Notes: generated from the letters alone by a model not told the origin. A stretch of DNA of 64,000 nucleotides from Pseudomonadales bacterium (GCA_024234635.1 JACKNX010000010.1:1-64000); one strand, 5' to 3'. Shown: positions 53,652 through 63,360, counted from the stretch's first letter. Program-made: numbers and translations.

Positions 53652-54023
53652 TCAGGCAATCAATGACTCCACGACCGCGCCCAACTCTGACAATGAAAAT
53701 GGCTTGCGCAGAACGGGAGGGCTATCCCCCAAGCCCAGTTGCGCCTGCGCCGTGACCCTGTCGAGCCCCGTCATCACGACAATGGGCAAGCCGGAATACC
53801 TCTCGCGCAGCCTGGCGACCAGCTCCGCGCCCGATACGCCCGGCATCGAAAGATCCACCAGTGCCAGACGAAAACTCTGCTTCGTGCAGGCGAGCAAAGC
53901 TTCCGCCGCGCCGTCGACACAGGTTGGCAGATAACCCAGTCGCCCAAGGAGATCCCCGACAACTCGACGAACCGCAAGTTCGTCATCGACCACGAGTATG
54001 TGTGCAGCCACTGCTTGTTCCAT
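53652..54023 (-). CDS. stand-alone receiver (CheY-like) protein
   Basis: A 123-residue single-domain receiver. VVDD carries the acidic pocket (about 11-14), Asp57 is the phosphoacceptor in LVDLSMPG, and the switch Lys is in LRKPF near 107. No effector domain follows. The cognate kinase is not in the window. ATG at 54023 is used, one codon after a TTG. Confidence 0.88.
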   Translation of the reverse strand: MEQAVAAHILVVDDELAVRRVVGDLLGRLGYLPTCVDGAAEALLACTKQSFRLALVDLSMPGVSGAELVARLRERYSGLPIVVMTGLDRVTAQAQLGLGDSPPVLRKPFSLSELGAVVESLIA

Positions 54024-54226
54024 CAACAGCTACCAGTATCGCCATGCCCCCGCCGCCCGCCGCATGCATGCTTGCAGGCATCGCCCGTACCCACGGCGCG
54101 GTTTCCGTAGCCATGGATGCGCGAAAACGAGACCATGTCCCCCATGCGGCCATGGCTCGAAAGATCCTTCGCCTTTCCCAGCCCCCTGAATTCCCCAGAC
54201 CAGGGAGAACGGCGAACCCTCGCCGC

Positions 54227-54553
54227 TCAGCCGTACTCCCGTCGTTCGCCTGCGCTGCGCGCTTCACCGGTGGCATGTGGTCTAGCCATGCGGCTGAATT
54301 CTTCCGCGGTAACCGTGCGGAATCGATCATCGTGCCGGAAGTTGTAGATGATGCGTCGGCAAGCCTGCTGACCGCCTGCCTGCTGAAGCTGGGCTACCAG
54401 CAGCGCGGCAACGACTTCCGCGTCGAACTCGGTGGGATAGGGACCAAGCGGATGACCTTCGCGGGTTCGCACCTGCCATCCCGAACGCGTTGAGAAGACG
54501 CGGGAAGACCGCTTCCAGTCGTTTGCATGTTCACCGTCACGGGCCGTCGGCAT
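54227..54553 (-). CDS. DUF6316-like protein
   Basis: A 108-residue protein in which GWQVRTREGHPLGPYPTEFDA matches the DUF6316 pattern of small gammaproteobacterial proteins (a WyxxTREGxxxGPF motif). Function unknown. ATG at 54553 is used. A TATACT box lies about 85-90 bases upstream on the same strand. Confidence 0.7.
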   Translation of the reverse strand: MPTARDGEHANDWKRSSRVFSTRSGWQVRTREGHPLGPYPTEFDAEVVAALLVAQLQQAGGQQACRRIIYNFRHDDRFRTVTAEEFSRMARPHATGEARSAGERREYG

Positions 54554-54862
54554 CACCAGCTCCGATCCCTTCGTCTACTTCAGTTCAGCGACTTGCCTGT
54601 TCATCATCAGCAGGCAGACGCCGCCGGCGGATCGACGAGTATACCCGCTAACCCGGACACTGCCCATGCCAACGCCATCAGCACCACTGAAGGTTTTACG
54701 AATGGTATCGACAGCGTCCAACCGCGCGCTCGTGACAGGCGTACACACGACCGGCTGGGTGCCCAGGCTGACGCGTAGCGCCGTTTCCTGAAGGAGTTTT
54801 GGGGTGGGTACGCCCGACGTCACCGCCGGCAGCAGGTCAGATGCAACCCCCAACCCGTTGCG
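54554..54862. other. 309-base region upstream of the DUF6316 gene
   Basis: Contains a minus-strand TATACT (54643-54638) that could be the -10 element of the DUF6316 gene; the -35 match is poor. A 92-residue minus-strand frame at 54575-54853 looks spurious. No other feature seen. Confidence 0.4.
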
Positions 54863-55654
54863 TCAAAGTGCGGCAAGCGCCTGTCCGGCCATTACGCCCA
54901 CGAGGTGGGCCCGATATTCGGCGGATGCGTGCATGTCCGTGTTGAATCCGGCATCGGGAATCTCCACGCCTTCCAGGTGAGCCGCATCAAAGCCGCGGTT
55001 CAACGCTTCCTCCAGCGCCGTTGCCCGAAAGGCGCAAGGCCCTGCACCGGTGACGCCCACGCGTGCCTTTCCGCCGAGCTCCGCCACCATGACACCAACT
55101 ATCGCGTAGCGGGAGGCCGGCTGCGGGAACTTTCGATATGCCGCGCGGGCGGGTATCGGAAAGTCGATAGCCGTGATGATCTCGCCCGGTTCGAGCGCCG
55201 TCTCGAACAGATCCTTGAAAAAATCGTCTCCGGCTATCCGGCGACGGTTCGTATGCACGGTTGCACCAAGGGCTACCACGGCAGCCGGGTAGTCCGCGGC
55301 CGGATCGCTATTGGCCACCGAGCCGCCGATCGTGCCGCGGTTGCGTACCTGCATATCACCAATCTGCCGCGCGAGCGATGCCAGCGCGGGAATGGCATGG
55401 ATGACTTCGCGTGAAGCCGCAACGTCGGCATGACGCGTAAACGCACCGATACGTATCTCCTCCCCCGACACGCGTATCCCCGACAAACCGTCGACACGGC
55501 CGAGATCGATCAGGTCGGTAGGCGCAGCCAGGCGCTGTTTCATCGTGGGAATGAGGGTCATCCCGCCGCCGAGATAGGCCGGGTCCTCACAGTCGCTGAA
55601 GATCCGGGCAGCCTCGTCGACGGTGGCGGGTCGATGGTGTCGGAATCGATACAT
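54863..55654 (-). CDS. molybdenum hydroxylase FAD subunit (CoxM-like)
   Basis: A 263-residue FAD-binding subunit of a xanthine dehydrogenase/CO dehydrogenase-type enzyme. AYLGGGMTLIPTMK and the FAD-binding RNRGTIGGSVAN are present. It is the last gene of coxG-S-L-M-like order on the minus strand. Confidence 0.9.
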   Translation of the reverse strand: MYRFRHHRPATVDEAARIFSDCEDPAYLGGGMTLIPTMKQRLAAPTDLIDLGRVDGLSGIRVSGEEIRIGAFTRHADVAASREVIHAIPALASLARQIGDMQVRNRGTIGGSVANSDPAADYPAAVVALGATVHTNRRRIAGDDFFKDLFETALEPGEIITAIDFPIPARAAYRKFPQPASRYAIVGVMVAELGGKARVGVTGAGPCAFRATALEEALNRGFDAAHLEGVEIPDAGFNTDMHASAEYRAHLVGVMAGQALAAL

Positions 55655-55729
55655 GTCGTTATCCCCTGCCTGGCGTCAGGATACGTGAGTCCGTGTCGGC
55701 CCCCCGGATCCGGCGTTCCACGAACATTC

Positions 55730-58090
55730 TCACGCCTGCTCCCGCTGGCGTCGCAACTCCCGCCAGACCTTTTCCGGCGTGGCCGGCATGGCGAGATCCG
55801 GAACGCCCAGAGCATCGGTGACGGCATTCATGACCGCCGCCGGAGAACCGATGGCGCCTGCCTCACCGCATCCTTTCACGCCGAGCGGATTGTGCGTACA
55901 GGGAGTGACCGTGGTATCAACCACGAAGTCCGGCAGATCGTCCGCTCGCGGCAGGCAGTAATCCATCATCGTCCCGGTGAGCAGCTGACCGGTCGCGTCG
56001 TACCGACCGACCTCCAGCAGCGCCTGTCCTACCCCCTGCGCGACACCGCCATGCACCTGACCGTGTACGACCAGCGGATTGACGATGCGCCCGAAGTCGT
56101 CCACCGCAATGAAGTTGACCAGGCTGACGACGCCTGTCTGCTCATCGACCTCGACTTCAGCAATGTGCGTGCCGGCGGGATACGTAAAGTTCTCGGGATC
56201 GTAGAACGCCTTTTCCGACAGGCCGGGCTCCAGCCCGTCGGGATAGTTGCCGGGCACATAGGAGGCAAACGCCACCTCCTGAATCGTCATGCTGCGGTTG
56301 CTGTCCTTCAGCCGATAGGCACCGTCCTCGAAATCGACGTTGTCCGGCGACGATTCCATGAGATGCGCGGCGATCAGTCGACCTTTTTCGATCACCTTGT
56401 CAGCAGCCAGAACCAGCGCTGAACCGCCAACGGCAAGCGAACGCGAACCGTACGTACCCAATCCGAATTCGATGCGCCCGGTATCGCCATGCACCACTTC
56501 CACCGCCTCGAACGGCACACCCAACCGGTGCGAGACCACCTGCGCGAAGGTGGTCTCGTGCCCCTGGCCGTGCGAATGCGTGCCGGTGAACACCGTCACC
56601 GAACCCGTCGGGTTGAAACGCACTTCGCCGCTTTCGTACAGCCCCACTCCCGCGCCCAGCGAAATGGCCAGCCGGGACGGCGCGAGGCCGCAGGCTTCGA
56701 TGTAACAGGCAAAGCCGATGCCGCGGCGCCGCCCGTTGGCGGCCGATTGACGACGGCGTTCGGAGAACCCGCGATAGTCCGCCAGTTCCAGCGCGCGATC
56801 GAGGCTCTGTTCGTAGTTACCCGTGTCGTAAACCAGTGCAACCGGTGTCTGATAGGGGAAATCTTCGGGCCGAATCATATTGAGCCGGCGAAGTTCCGCC
56901 GGATCCCTGCCCGTTTCGCGCGCCGCGTTCTCGACAATGCGCTCCACCACGTACGTGGCCTCCGGACGACCGGCACCCCGATACGCATCCACCGGCGCGG
57001 TATTGGTATAGACACCATGCACCTCGACGTGAATGCAGGGTGTGCGGTACTGGCCAGCCAGCAGGGTTCCATAAAGGTACGTAGGCACGGCGGAAGCAAA
57101 GGTCGAGAGGTACGCGCCAAGATTGGCAACGGTATGCACCTTCAAGGCGACAAAACGCCCCTCGGCGTCCAGACCCAGTTCCGCGTGCGTCAGGTGGTCG
57201 CGACCGTGGGCGTCCGCGAGAAACGACTCACTGCGATCCGCCGTCCATTTGACAGGGCGGCGCAAACGACGCGCCGCCCAGATTACCGTCGTCTCCTCAC
57301 CGTAGACGAAGATCTTCGAACCAAAGCCGCCACCAACGTCAGGGGCGATGATGCGCAGTTTGTGTTCGGGCGCCACGTTGACAAATGCGGAAAGGATGAG
57401 CCGCGCCAGGTGCGGGTTCTGACTGGTCGTGTACAGCGTGTGCTCACCTGTCGCCGCATCATGGATACCAAGCGCTGCGCGCGGCTCCATGGCGTTGGGA
57501 ATAAGCCGGTTGTTCACCAGGTCCAGCCGCGTGACGTGCGCCGCTCCCGCCAGTGCAGCATCGGTCGCTTCCCGGTCGCCAAGCTCCCATTCATAGGCAA
57601 GGTTGTGGGTAATACCCGCATGTATCTCCGCCGACACCTGCGCGGTGGCGAGGTCGACGACCGGCGGCAGTTCATCGAACTCAACCGCCACCGCCTCGGC
57701 CGCCTGGCGAGCGGTTTCCAGTGATTCGGCGACGACCACCGCAACCGGGTCACCCACATAGTTCACATGGCCCGTCGCCAGCGGCGGATGCGGTGGCACG
57801 CGCATGTCCGTGCCGTCCTTCTGCGTGACGTTCCAGCCGCATGGCAGACTGCCTATGCCATCGGCCTGCATGTCGTCACCCGTGAGAATGGCTACCACGC
57901 CAGGAATCTCGCTGGCCTGAGCGCAATCGATCTCCACGATGCGGGCATGCGCGTATGGCGAACGGACGAATACCGCGTATGCCTGTCCCTCCACACGGAT
58001 GTCATCGGTATAGCGACCCGCGCCAGTGATGAACCGGGCATCCTCCCGGCGGACGACCGCCGCGCCAATACCTGTAACAGGGTTTCCCAC
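55730..58090 (-). CDS. molybdenum hydroxylase large subunit (form II CoxL-like)
   Basis: A 786-residue molybdopterin-binding subunit. The active-site loop reads AYRGAGR (about 366-372), the form II/aldehyde-oxidase type, and not the form I AYxCSFR motif of true aerobic CO dehydrogenase. The catalytic Glu is in KGCGEAG near residue 743. It starts with GTG at 58090 and a strong AGGAGG that overlaps the stop of the FeS subunit. CO oxidation cannot be claimed from this sequence; an aldehyde or N-heterocycle may be the substrate. Confidence 0.9.
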   Translation of the reverse strand: MGNPVTGIGAAVVRREDARFITGAGRYTDDIRVEGQAYAVFVRSPYAHARIVEIDCAQASEIPGVVAILTGDDMQADGIGSLPCGWNVTQKDGTDMRVPPHPPLATGHVNYVGDPVAVVVAESLETARQAAEAVAVEFDELPPVVDLATAQVSAEIHAGITHNLAYEWELGDREATDAALAGAAHVTRLDLVNNRLIPNAMEPRAALGIHDAATGEHTLYTTSQNPHLARLILSAFVNVAPEHKLRIIAPDVGGGFGSKIFVYGEETTVIWAARRLRRPVKWTADRSESFLADAHGRDHLTHAELGLDAEGRFVALKVHTVANLGAYLSTFASAVPTYLYGTLLAGQYRTPCIHVEVHGVYTNTAPVDAYRGAGRPEATYVVERIVENAARETGRDPAELRRLNMIRPEDFPYQTPVALVYDTGNYEQSLDRALELADYRGFSERRRQSAANGRRRGIGFACYIEACGLAPSRLAISLGAGVGLYESGEVRFNPTGSVTVFTGTHSHGQGHETTFAQVVSHRLGVPFEAVEVVHGDTGRIEFGLGTYGSRSLAVGGSALVLAADKVIEKGRLIAAHLMESSPDNVDFEDGAYRLKDSNRSMTIQEVAFASYVPGNYPDGLEPGLSEKAFYDPENFTYPAGTHIAEVEVDEQTGVVSLVNFIAVDDFGRIVNPLVVHGQVHGGVAQGVGQALLEVGRYDATGQLLTGTMMDYCLPRADDLPDFVVDTTVTPCTHNPLGVKGCGEAGAIGSPAAVMNAVTDALGVPDLAMPATPEKVWRELRRQREQA

Positions 58091-58099
58091 GCAGCCTCC

Positions 58100-58558
58100 T
58101 CAGGCTTTGTCGGCCGCGGACAACACGGCTTTCACGATGTTGTGATAACCGGTGCATCGACACAGGTTGCCCTTGAGTCCTTCGCGCACGGTGGAGCCGT
58201 CGAGCTGACTGGTGTTCTCAACGAGGTCGATGGCAGTCATGATCATGCCCGGCGTGCAGAACCCGCACTGCAGCGCATGACACTCGCGGAACGCGGCCTG
58301 CATGGGATGCAGCGCGTCGACCGTGCCGATACCTTCGATGGTGGTGATTGACGCGCCATCCGCCTGACCCGCCAGCACCGTGCAACTCTTCACCGCGCGC
58401 CCATCCATATGCACGGTGCAGGCTCCACACTGCGACGTATCGCAGCCGACGTGTGTACCCGTGAGCCTCAGACGTTCACGGATGATGTCGACCAGCAGCG
58501 TGTTTTCCGGCACATCCAGCGTGTGCGAGCGGCCATTGACCGAAAGCGTAATCTGCAT
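58100..58558 (-). CDS. molybdenum hydroxylase 2Fe-2S subunit (CoxS-like)
   Basis: A 152-residue iron-sulfur subunit with two [2Fe-2S] motifs: plant-type CDTSQCGAC around residues 41-49 and the C-terminal CGFCTPGM with CRCTGYHN. The TGA at 58102-58100 partly overlaps the AGGAGG before the large-subunit start. Confidence 0.93.
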   Translation of the reverse strand: MQITLSVNGRSHTLDVPENTLLVDIIRERLRLTGTHVGCDTSQCGACTVHMDGRAVKSCTVLAGQADGASITTIEGIGTVDALHPMQAAFRECHALQCGFCTPGMIMTAIDLVENTSQLDGSTVREGLKGNLCRCTGYHNIVKAVLSAADKA

Positions 58559-58627
58559 TGTATCCGTCCCCCGGGACGACTAAACATCCAACCCGGGGAA
58601 GACGTCAACCGGTTTCTGACGCTCCCA

Positions 58628-59206
58628 TCAGTAGGCAAGCACCATCGCCAACAGAAAGACCGCGAAGATTACTACCCAGATCTTCCAGTGCGGGGCGCCT
58701 TCATACTGGCGGTCCGCTCTCTCGACCGGTGCGTCATCCGTGTTCTCCAGGGGCGGGGGCGACGCTGGCGCGAGGGTCGAGCGGAACTGGGCAAAAAACT
58801 CGTCGGCCATCTTGCGTGTCGCAGCATCGATGAGCCGCGAGCCGACCTGTGCCAGCTTGCCGCCGATGGCGGCTTCCACCGTGTAGGTCAATCGTGTGCC
58901 GTCCGCCTCGGCCGCATCGAGCTTTACCACCGCCTCGCCCCTGGCAAAGCCGGCGGCCCCGCCCTTGACGTTGCCGACAATGCGGTAGCTGTCCGGCGCC
59001 CGCACATCCTGCAGTTCAAGCGCCACGTCGAAGGTTGCGCTCACCGGACCGACCCTGGCCTTGACCCGCGCGTCGAAATGACTGTCATCGAGGCGCTGCA
59101 TTTCCTGGCAGCCTTGAATGCATCCCGCCAGCACCTGTGGATCGTTGAGTGCCGCCCACACCCGTGCCTTGGGTGCGGGAATCAGATATTCCCCTTGTTG
59201 TTCCAC
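58628..59206 (-). CDS. CoxG-like SRPBCC membrane protein
   Basis: A 192-residue member of the CoxG/SRPBCC family. The N-terminus has GEYLIPAPKARVWAALNDP and the C-terminus a single hydrophobic helix (IWVVIFAVFLLAMVLAY). CoxG recruits the Cox enzyme to the membrane in CO-oxidisers. GTG at 59206 aligns with the family N-terminus and has a GGGAG upstream; a GTG at 59227 would add 7 residues. It lies 69 bases before the FeS gene on the same strand. Confidence 0.8.
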   Translation of the reverse strand: MEQQGEYLIPAPKARVWAALNDPQVLAGCIQGCQEMQRLDDSHFDARVKARVGPVSATFDVALELQDVRAPDSYRIVGNVKGGAAGFARGEAVVKLDAAEADGTRLTYTVEAAIGGKLAQVGSRLIDAATRKMADEFFAQFRSTLAPASPPPLENTDDAPVERADRQYEGAPHWKIWVVIFAVFLLAMVLAY

Positions 59207-59656
59207 CTCGCGACGCTCCCGATGCACTCCGTAAACGGCCGGCGAGCGTGGCAGCAGGATTCCGGGAAAGCAATCCTGCCTGAATGCCGAACCAGCCCAT
59301 CGTGCGCATGTACGCGGTGTCGCCGGCTTCGCCGACGCCCGACAGATGCGACATTGCCCGCTGCATTCACTGGCCAGTCACCCACGGCTGGCGCTGCAGA
59401 CCGCGGTTTCAGCAGGCTGCCGTTGTGCATTTCAGGCCGCTGCGGTGAGGGCGCGGATCAGACCAAGCCGGGGGAGCGCGGAACAAGTCACGAAATCGGA
59501 CAAATCGCGCGAACAGAATGTAAATCGAGTTGCCTGAATGAGAACGTTCGGGAGAGAATGCCGCCGGGCAAAGATGGTTCGCCCAATACGTTCCGGTCCG
59601 TAGCCAAGTACGGCGGTCGACCGGAATTTCAAGACAACCATTCGAGACAAGGTGAA
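59207..59656. other. 450-base divergent region with a degraded repeat
   Basis: Contains, at about 59319-59421, a degraded copy of the right half of the 41979-42114 foldback element (25 of 33 bases match around GCTGCATT). The rest is the leader of the MarR gene and holds the 8-base palindrome GAACGTTC near 59542. I see no protein gene. Confidence 0.5.
59319..59421. repeat. diverged copy of the foldback element at 41979
   Basis: The sequence CGGCTTCGCCG, then a CCGCTGCATT, GGCCAG, GGCTGGC and finally TTTCAGCAGGCTGC follow in the same order as in 42017-42114, with about 25 of 33 bases identical in the best stretch. The family of repeats therefore occurs at least twice in 64 kb. Confidence 0.55.
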
Positions 59657-60154
59657 ATGGACAACCAGAACTCCCAGCCACCGGTACAGGACGAGCCTCA
59701 GGAACTTCTCATGCGCGGGCTGCTGCGCGCCTATTACTGGATGGATGAAAGCCTGCAGAACGGCCTCGAGCGGGCCGGTTACCCGCCGCGTACCCGAACG
59801 CAGACCATGATTCTGATCAACATTGCCAACGGCGTCGCTCGGGCCGCCGAGCTGGCCCGCGTGCTGGGTGTAAGCCGTCAGGCAATCCAGCAGCAGATCA
59901 ACGATCTGGAAAAAGACGACATCGTCACCCAGATTCCGGATCCGAACGACAAACGCGCCAATCGCATCGTATTCAGCGAGCGTGGCGCCCGGCTGATCCA
60001 CTCCGCCATGGGCACCCTTCGCGACGCGGAACAGGTACTCGCAATGCGCATCGGCTACGACTCGATCGAGGCACTGCGGAGCGCCCTGTCGCAGGACTGG
60101 GGTCGGATCGTCGGCGACAAGCGTGTCCCGGGACGCAAGCGCACCGTCGCCTGA
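59657..60154 (+). CDS. MarR-family transcription regulator
   Basis: A 165-residue winged-helix regulator. The recognition helix region (RAAELARVLGVSRQAIQQQINDLE) and the following wing (IPDPNDKRANRIVF) are typical. ATG at 59657 has an AAGGTG ribosome-binding site. It lies divergent to the coxG-type gene, 450 bases apart, so it may control the molybdenum hydroxylase cluster. Family is sure, target inferred. Confidence 0.88.
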   Translation: MDNQNSQPPVQDEPQELLMRGLLRAYYWMDESLQNGLERAGYPPRTRTQTMILINIANGVARAAELARVLGVSRQAIQQQINDLEKDDIVTQIPDPNDKRANRIVFSERGARLIHSAMGTLRDAEQVLAMRIGYDSIEALRSALSQDWGRIVGDKRVPGRKRTVA

Positions 60155-60363
60155 TACCCGATGAAAGGCGCCCTGGGCCGCGCCGGGCGCGGTTCAGGGA
60201 TCTGCCCTCGCTGATCCTGGCCTCTGCCGCAGGCCGGGCATCGCCTCCATCCGTCGTGCTTCCACCCCGCTTCGTCCGCCGCCTCACGGTTCCGTCGCAA
60301 GCTGGCTGTCTCCGGTACACGCCTTTGGCATCGTGTGGCCGTCAACAACCAGGGGATAGCCAC

Positions 60364-60816
60364 ATGACAACACGCCTTGGCCCTGAACATCTTCGATGCG
60401 CGCGCTTCGTGCGGACCGCGCTGCTCGCTGCACTGGGCATCAGCCCGGCCGCCGTTGGCGGCACGCTCACCGTCACGATGACCGATGTACCCAGCGCCAC
60501 GGGTGAGCTGATGATCTCCATCGGCGATGAGGCCGCCTTCAACGGCACGGCACCCTACGCCGTGCGCGCCATCCTGCCCGCCCGGGTCGGTACCGTGACC
60601 TTTTCGACGGATGCACTGCCCGACGGCAGCTATGCCGCGCGGATCATGCAGGACCTGAACGGCAACGGCGAATTGGACAGCAATTTTGTCGGCATGCCCA
60701 AGGAGCCCTGGGGAATGTCCAACAACGCACGGGGTAACTTCGGTCCACCCACCTTCGAGGACGCCCGTTTCGAACTCACCGGCGATACGACGCTCGCCAT
60801 CCAGGTGAGGAAATAA
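60364..60816 (+). CDS. exported DUF2141 protein
   Basis: A 150-residue protein with a signal-like hydrophobic N-terminus (about residues 14-30) and a beta-sandwich DUF2141 body including MQDLNGNGELDSNFVGMPKE, a typical calcium-like loop segment. It ends 1 base before the carotenoid oxygenase ATG, so the two are coupled. Function unknown. Confidence 0.85.
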   Translation: MTTRLGPEHLRCARFVRTALLAALGISPAAVGGTLTVTMTDVPSATGELMISIGDEAAFNGTAPYAVRAILPARVGTVTFSTDALPDGSYAARIMQDLNGNGELDSNFVGMPKEPWGMSNNARGNFGPPTFEDARFELTGDTTLAIQVRK

Positions 60817-60817
60817 C

Positions 60818-62326
60818 ATGCCTGCCCGACGAGACCTGCTCCGCTTCATGGCCGCCGGGGGACTGCTGGCCCAGGTTCCCCTCCGCGTTCACGCCGATGT
60901 CTGGCAGGACAGCTTTGCGCAGGCCGTGCAACGCGATCCCTGGTTGCGCGGCTTTCGCAGCGTGCAAAGGGAAACGTACGACAGCCAGGCAACAGTTGCC
61001 GGGCGCTGGCCGGCCGGCCTGGCAGGGACGCTGTTTCGCAATGGACCCGCCCGCCACGAAATCGGCAACTTCCGGTATCACCACTGGTTCGATGGCGACG
61101 GCATGGTGCACGCCTGGCGTTTGGGGCCCGCCGGTGTGCGTCACCAGGGCCGCCTGGTGCAGACCCGCAAACTGCTCGCCGAGCGCGCAGCCGGGCGTGC
61201 GCTGTACCCGGGTTTCGGCACACTGCCACCCGATCCGGCGCCGGTTACCAGCGCGGATGACGTCAACGTGGCGAACATCAGCGTGCTGCCGCACCACGGC
61301 AAGCTGCTGGCGTTGTGGGAAGCCGGCTCCCCCTGGGAAATCGACGCCGATAGCCTGGCAACAAAAGGGTTGTACGCCTTCAACGATGACATGGCTGGAG
61401 TGCCGTTTTCCGCCCATCCGCGCGTGGAACCGGACGGAACGCTCTGGAATTTCGGCTATGTCTCCGACGGCGGCTTCATCGTGTTGTGGCACATCGACAG
61501 GAACGGCCAGGTCGTCAAGGCAGGCAAGGTCGACGTCCGGCCGATGACCTTTCCGCACGACTTTCTTGTCACCTCGCGGCACATCGTGCTGCTGCTGCCA
61601 CCGCTGGACTACACCGGGGGCCGGGCGGCTGATTTCCTGGATGCGCATGAGTGGCACCCGGACCGTCCGACGCGGGTGATGGTGGTGGACAAGAACGACT
61701 TCAGCCGCGTGCAATGGCTCGAACTGCCGGCGCAATGGGTCTTCCACTTCGGCAACGCCTGGGAAGACAACCAGGGGGTCATTCACTTCGACGGTGCCCG
61801 CGCACCGGAACCGTCGTCCATGCTGAACGCCTTTCGGGCCGTGATGCGTGGCGAACGTGGTGACACCGCGACATTCGTGCACCATCACTACCAGGTGGAT
61901 ACCCGCAAGGGCACCGTTGCGGAAACACCAATGTTTGACAGGGGTTTCCAAAGCGAATTCCCGGTCATCGACCCGCGCGTGAGCACGCTGCGCAACGAAC
62001 GCCTGGTGTTCCTGTGTACCGATGATGCCCACAGGGTTGTGCACCCGCTGCTGAACGGGGTTGCGGTCTTCAGCCACGCGAAGGACCATCTGCAGACGTT
62101 CTGGTACGGTGACAACGTGATTCCCGAAGAGCATCTGTTTGTGCCGGCGCCCGGCAGCCGCCCGGAAAGCGATGGCTGGGTCGTTGGCACCGCCTACGAT
62201 GCCGTTGCCGATCAGACCCGGCTGAACGTGTTCGACGTTCGCGGTATCGGCGACGGCCCCGTGGCGACCGCAACGCTGGACTACGGTCTGCCGCTGGGCC
62301 TGCACGGCAAGTTCAGCGGCGCGTGA
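60818..62326 (+). CDS. exported carotenoid oxygenase
   Basis: A 502-residue RPE65/carotenoid cleavage dioxygenase family member. The N-terminus (RRDLLRFMAAGGLLA) looks like a twin-arginine leader, so it may be exported folded. The iron-binding His residues lie in HHWFDGDGMVHAW, HPRVEPDG, TFPHDF and HLFVPAPGS. Its GTGA overlap with the next gene shows coupling to a histidine kinase. Carotenoid or stilbene substrate is not clear. Confidence 0.92.
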   Translation: MPARRDLLRFMAAGGLLAQVPLRVHADVWQDSFAQAVQRDPWLRGFRSVQRETYDSQATVAGRWPAGLAGTLFRNGPARHEIGNFRYHHWFDGDGMVHAWRLGPAGVRHQGRLVQTRKLLAERAAGRALYPGFGTLPPDPAPVTSADDVNVANISVLPHHGKLLALWEAGSPWEIDADSLATKGLYAFNDDMAGVPFSAHPRVEPDGTLWNFGYVSDGGFIVLWHIDRNGQVVKAGKVDVRPMTFPHDFLVTSRHIVLLLPPLDYTGGRAADFLDAHEWHPDRPTRVMVVDKNDFSRVQWLELPAQWVFHFGNAWEDNQGVIHFDGARAPEPSSMLNAFRAVMRGERGDTATFVHHHYQVDTRKGTVAETPMFDRGFQSEFPVIDPRVSTLRNERLVFLCTDDAHRVVHPLLNGVAVFSHAKDHLQTFWYGDNVIPEEHLFVPAPGSRPESDGWVVGTAYDAVADQTRLNVFDVRGIGDGPVATATLDYGLPLGLHGKFSGA

Positions 62327-63360
62327 TCGCGATGCGACTGGCCTCGGGTGCTTGGCAACAGGTCGCGGTCAGCCTCGGCTGGACCGCACTGTTCTGCCTG
62401 GCTATTGCGCTGCTGCTCACCCTTCTGGATGTCAGTCCGACTTTCCTGACCAACCTCTGGGTATCGCTGTGCATCGGGTTTTCGATCAACATCGCCTTTC
62501 AGCTGCTCGAGCCCTGGGCGTCGGCGCGGCTGCCGTGGTACATCGCGCCGGTTCTGATCACGCTGTCCGGGCTTCTGGTTGGCCTGACCATCGCCGGTGC
62601 GCTGATCTTCCAGGCGCCACTGTTTTTCCTCTCCGAAGACTACAGCAGCCTGGTACTGGGAGTGTTTTTCGGCGTGTTCGGACTGCTCTTCTTCAGCAAC
62701 CGGGAGAACCTGCTGCGCACACGCGTGCAGCTTTCCGAAACGGAAGCCCGCAGCGACCGCAATGCGCGTCAGCTGCTGGAAACCGAACTGCGCCTGTTAC
62801 AGGCACAGATCGAACCGCACTTCCTGTTCAACACCCTGTCCAACATCGTCAGCCTGATCCGCACGGATCCGCAAGGCGCGGAAGCCACCTTGCTGAACCT
62901 GAGCAGGTTGCTGCGCGCTTCGCTCAATCGCACCCGCGACAGCACCACCACGCTGGGTGAAGAGCTGGAAATCATCCGCGCATACCTCGATATCCAGAAG
63001 GTGCGCATGGGGGATCGCCTCACCTACTGCATCGACATTCCAGTCGCACTGCATCGGTGTCCGCTGCCTCCCCTGCTGGTACAACCACTGGTTGAGAACG
63101 CGGTGATACACGGCGTGGAACCGAGTACCGAGCCAGGCCTGGTGCGTATCAGCGCGATGCAGGCGGATGGCAGTCTGACCATCACGGTGGCCGACTATGG
63201 CGTTGGATTGCGTGCCGGCAATCCCGGCAACGGCATCGGCCTGCGCAATGTGCGCGACCGGCTGCGAGGACTGTACGGACACGCAGCCCGCCTGGAACTC
63301 GTGGCGGGTGACGCGGGCGGTCTCACCGCTGAATTGACAATTCCGGATACCGCGACATGA
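62323..63360 (+). CDS. LytS/YehU-type sensor histidine kinase
   Basis: A 345-residue kinase with four or five N-terminal membrane helices and the His_kinase/HATPase region. The phosphoacceptor is His166 in QIEPHFLFNTL; the N-box is VENAVIHG and the G-box GNGIGLRNVRDR. GTG at 62323 or ATG at 62332 are possible starts. It is coupled to the LytTR response regulator by ATGA. Confidence 0.92.
   Translation: MIAMRLASGAWQQVAVSLGWTALFCLAIALLLTLLDVSPTFLTNLWVSLCIGFSINIAFQLLEPWASARLPWYIAPVLITLSGLLVGLTIAGALIFQAPLFFLSEDYSSLVLGVFFGVFGLLFFSNRENLLRTRVQLSETEARSDRNARQLLETELRLLQAQIEPHFLFNTLSNIVSLIRTDPQGAEATLLNLSRLLRASLNRTRDSTTTLGEELEIIRAYLDIQKVRMGDRLTYCIDIPVALHRCPLPPLLVQPLVENAVIHGVEPSTEPGLVRISAMQADGSLTITVADYGVGLRAGNPGNGIGLRNVRDRLRGLYGHAARLELVAGDAGGLTAELTIPDTAT

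Noticed and set aside
54575..54853. 92-codon minus-strand frame
   Set aside because: No ribosome-binding site or recognised motif; it contains the likely promoter of the DUF6316 gene.
54863..59206. Calling the cluster an aerobic CO dehydrogenase
   Set aside because: The large subunit has the form II AYRGAGR motif, so CO oxidation is not supported by the sequence.
60776..62305. 509-codon open frame antisense to the carotenoid oxygenase gene
   Set aside because: No motif, composition of an antisense frame, and the plus-strand gene has clear iron-binding motifs.
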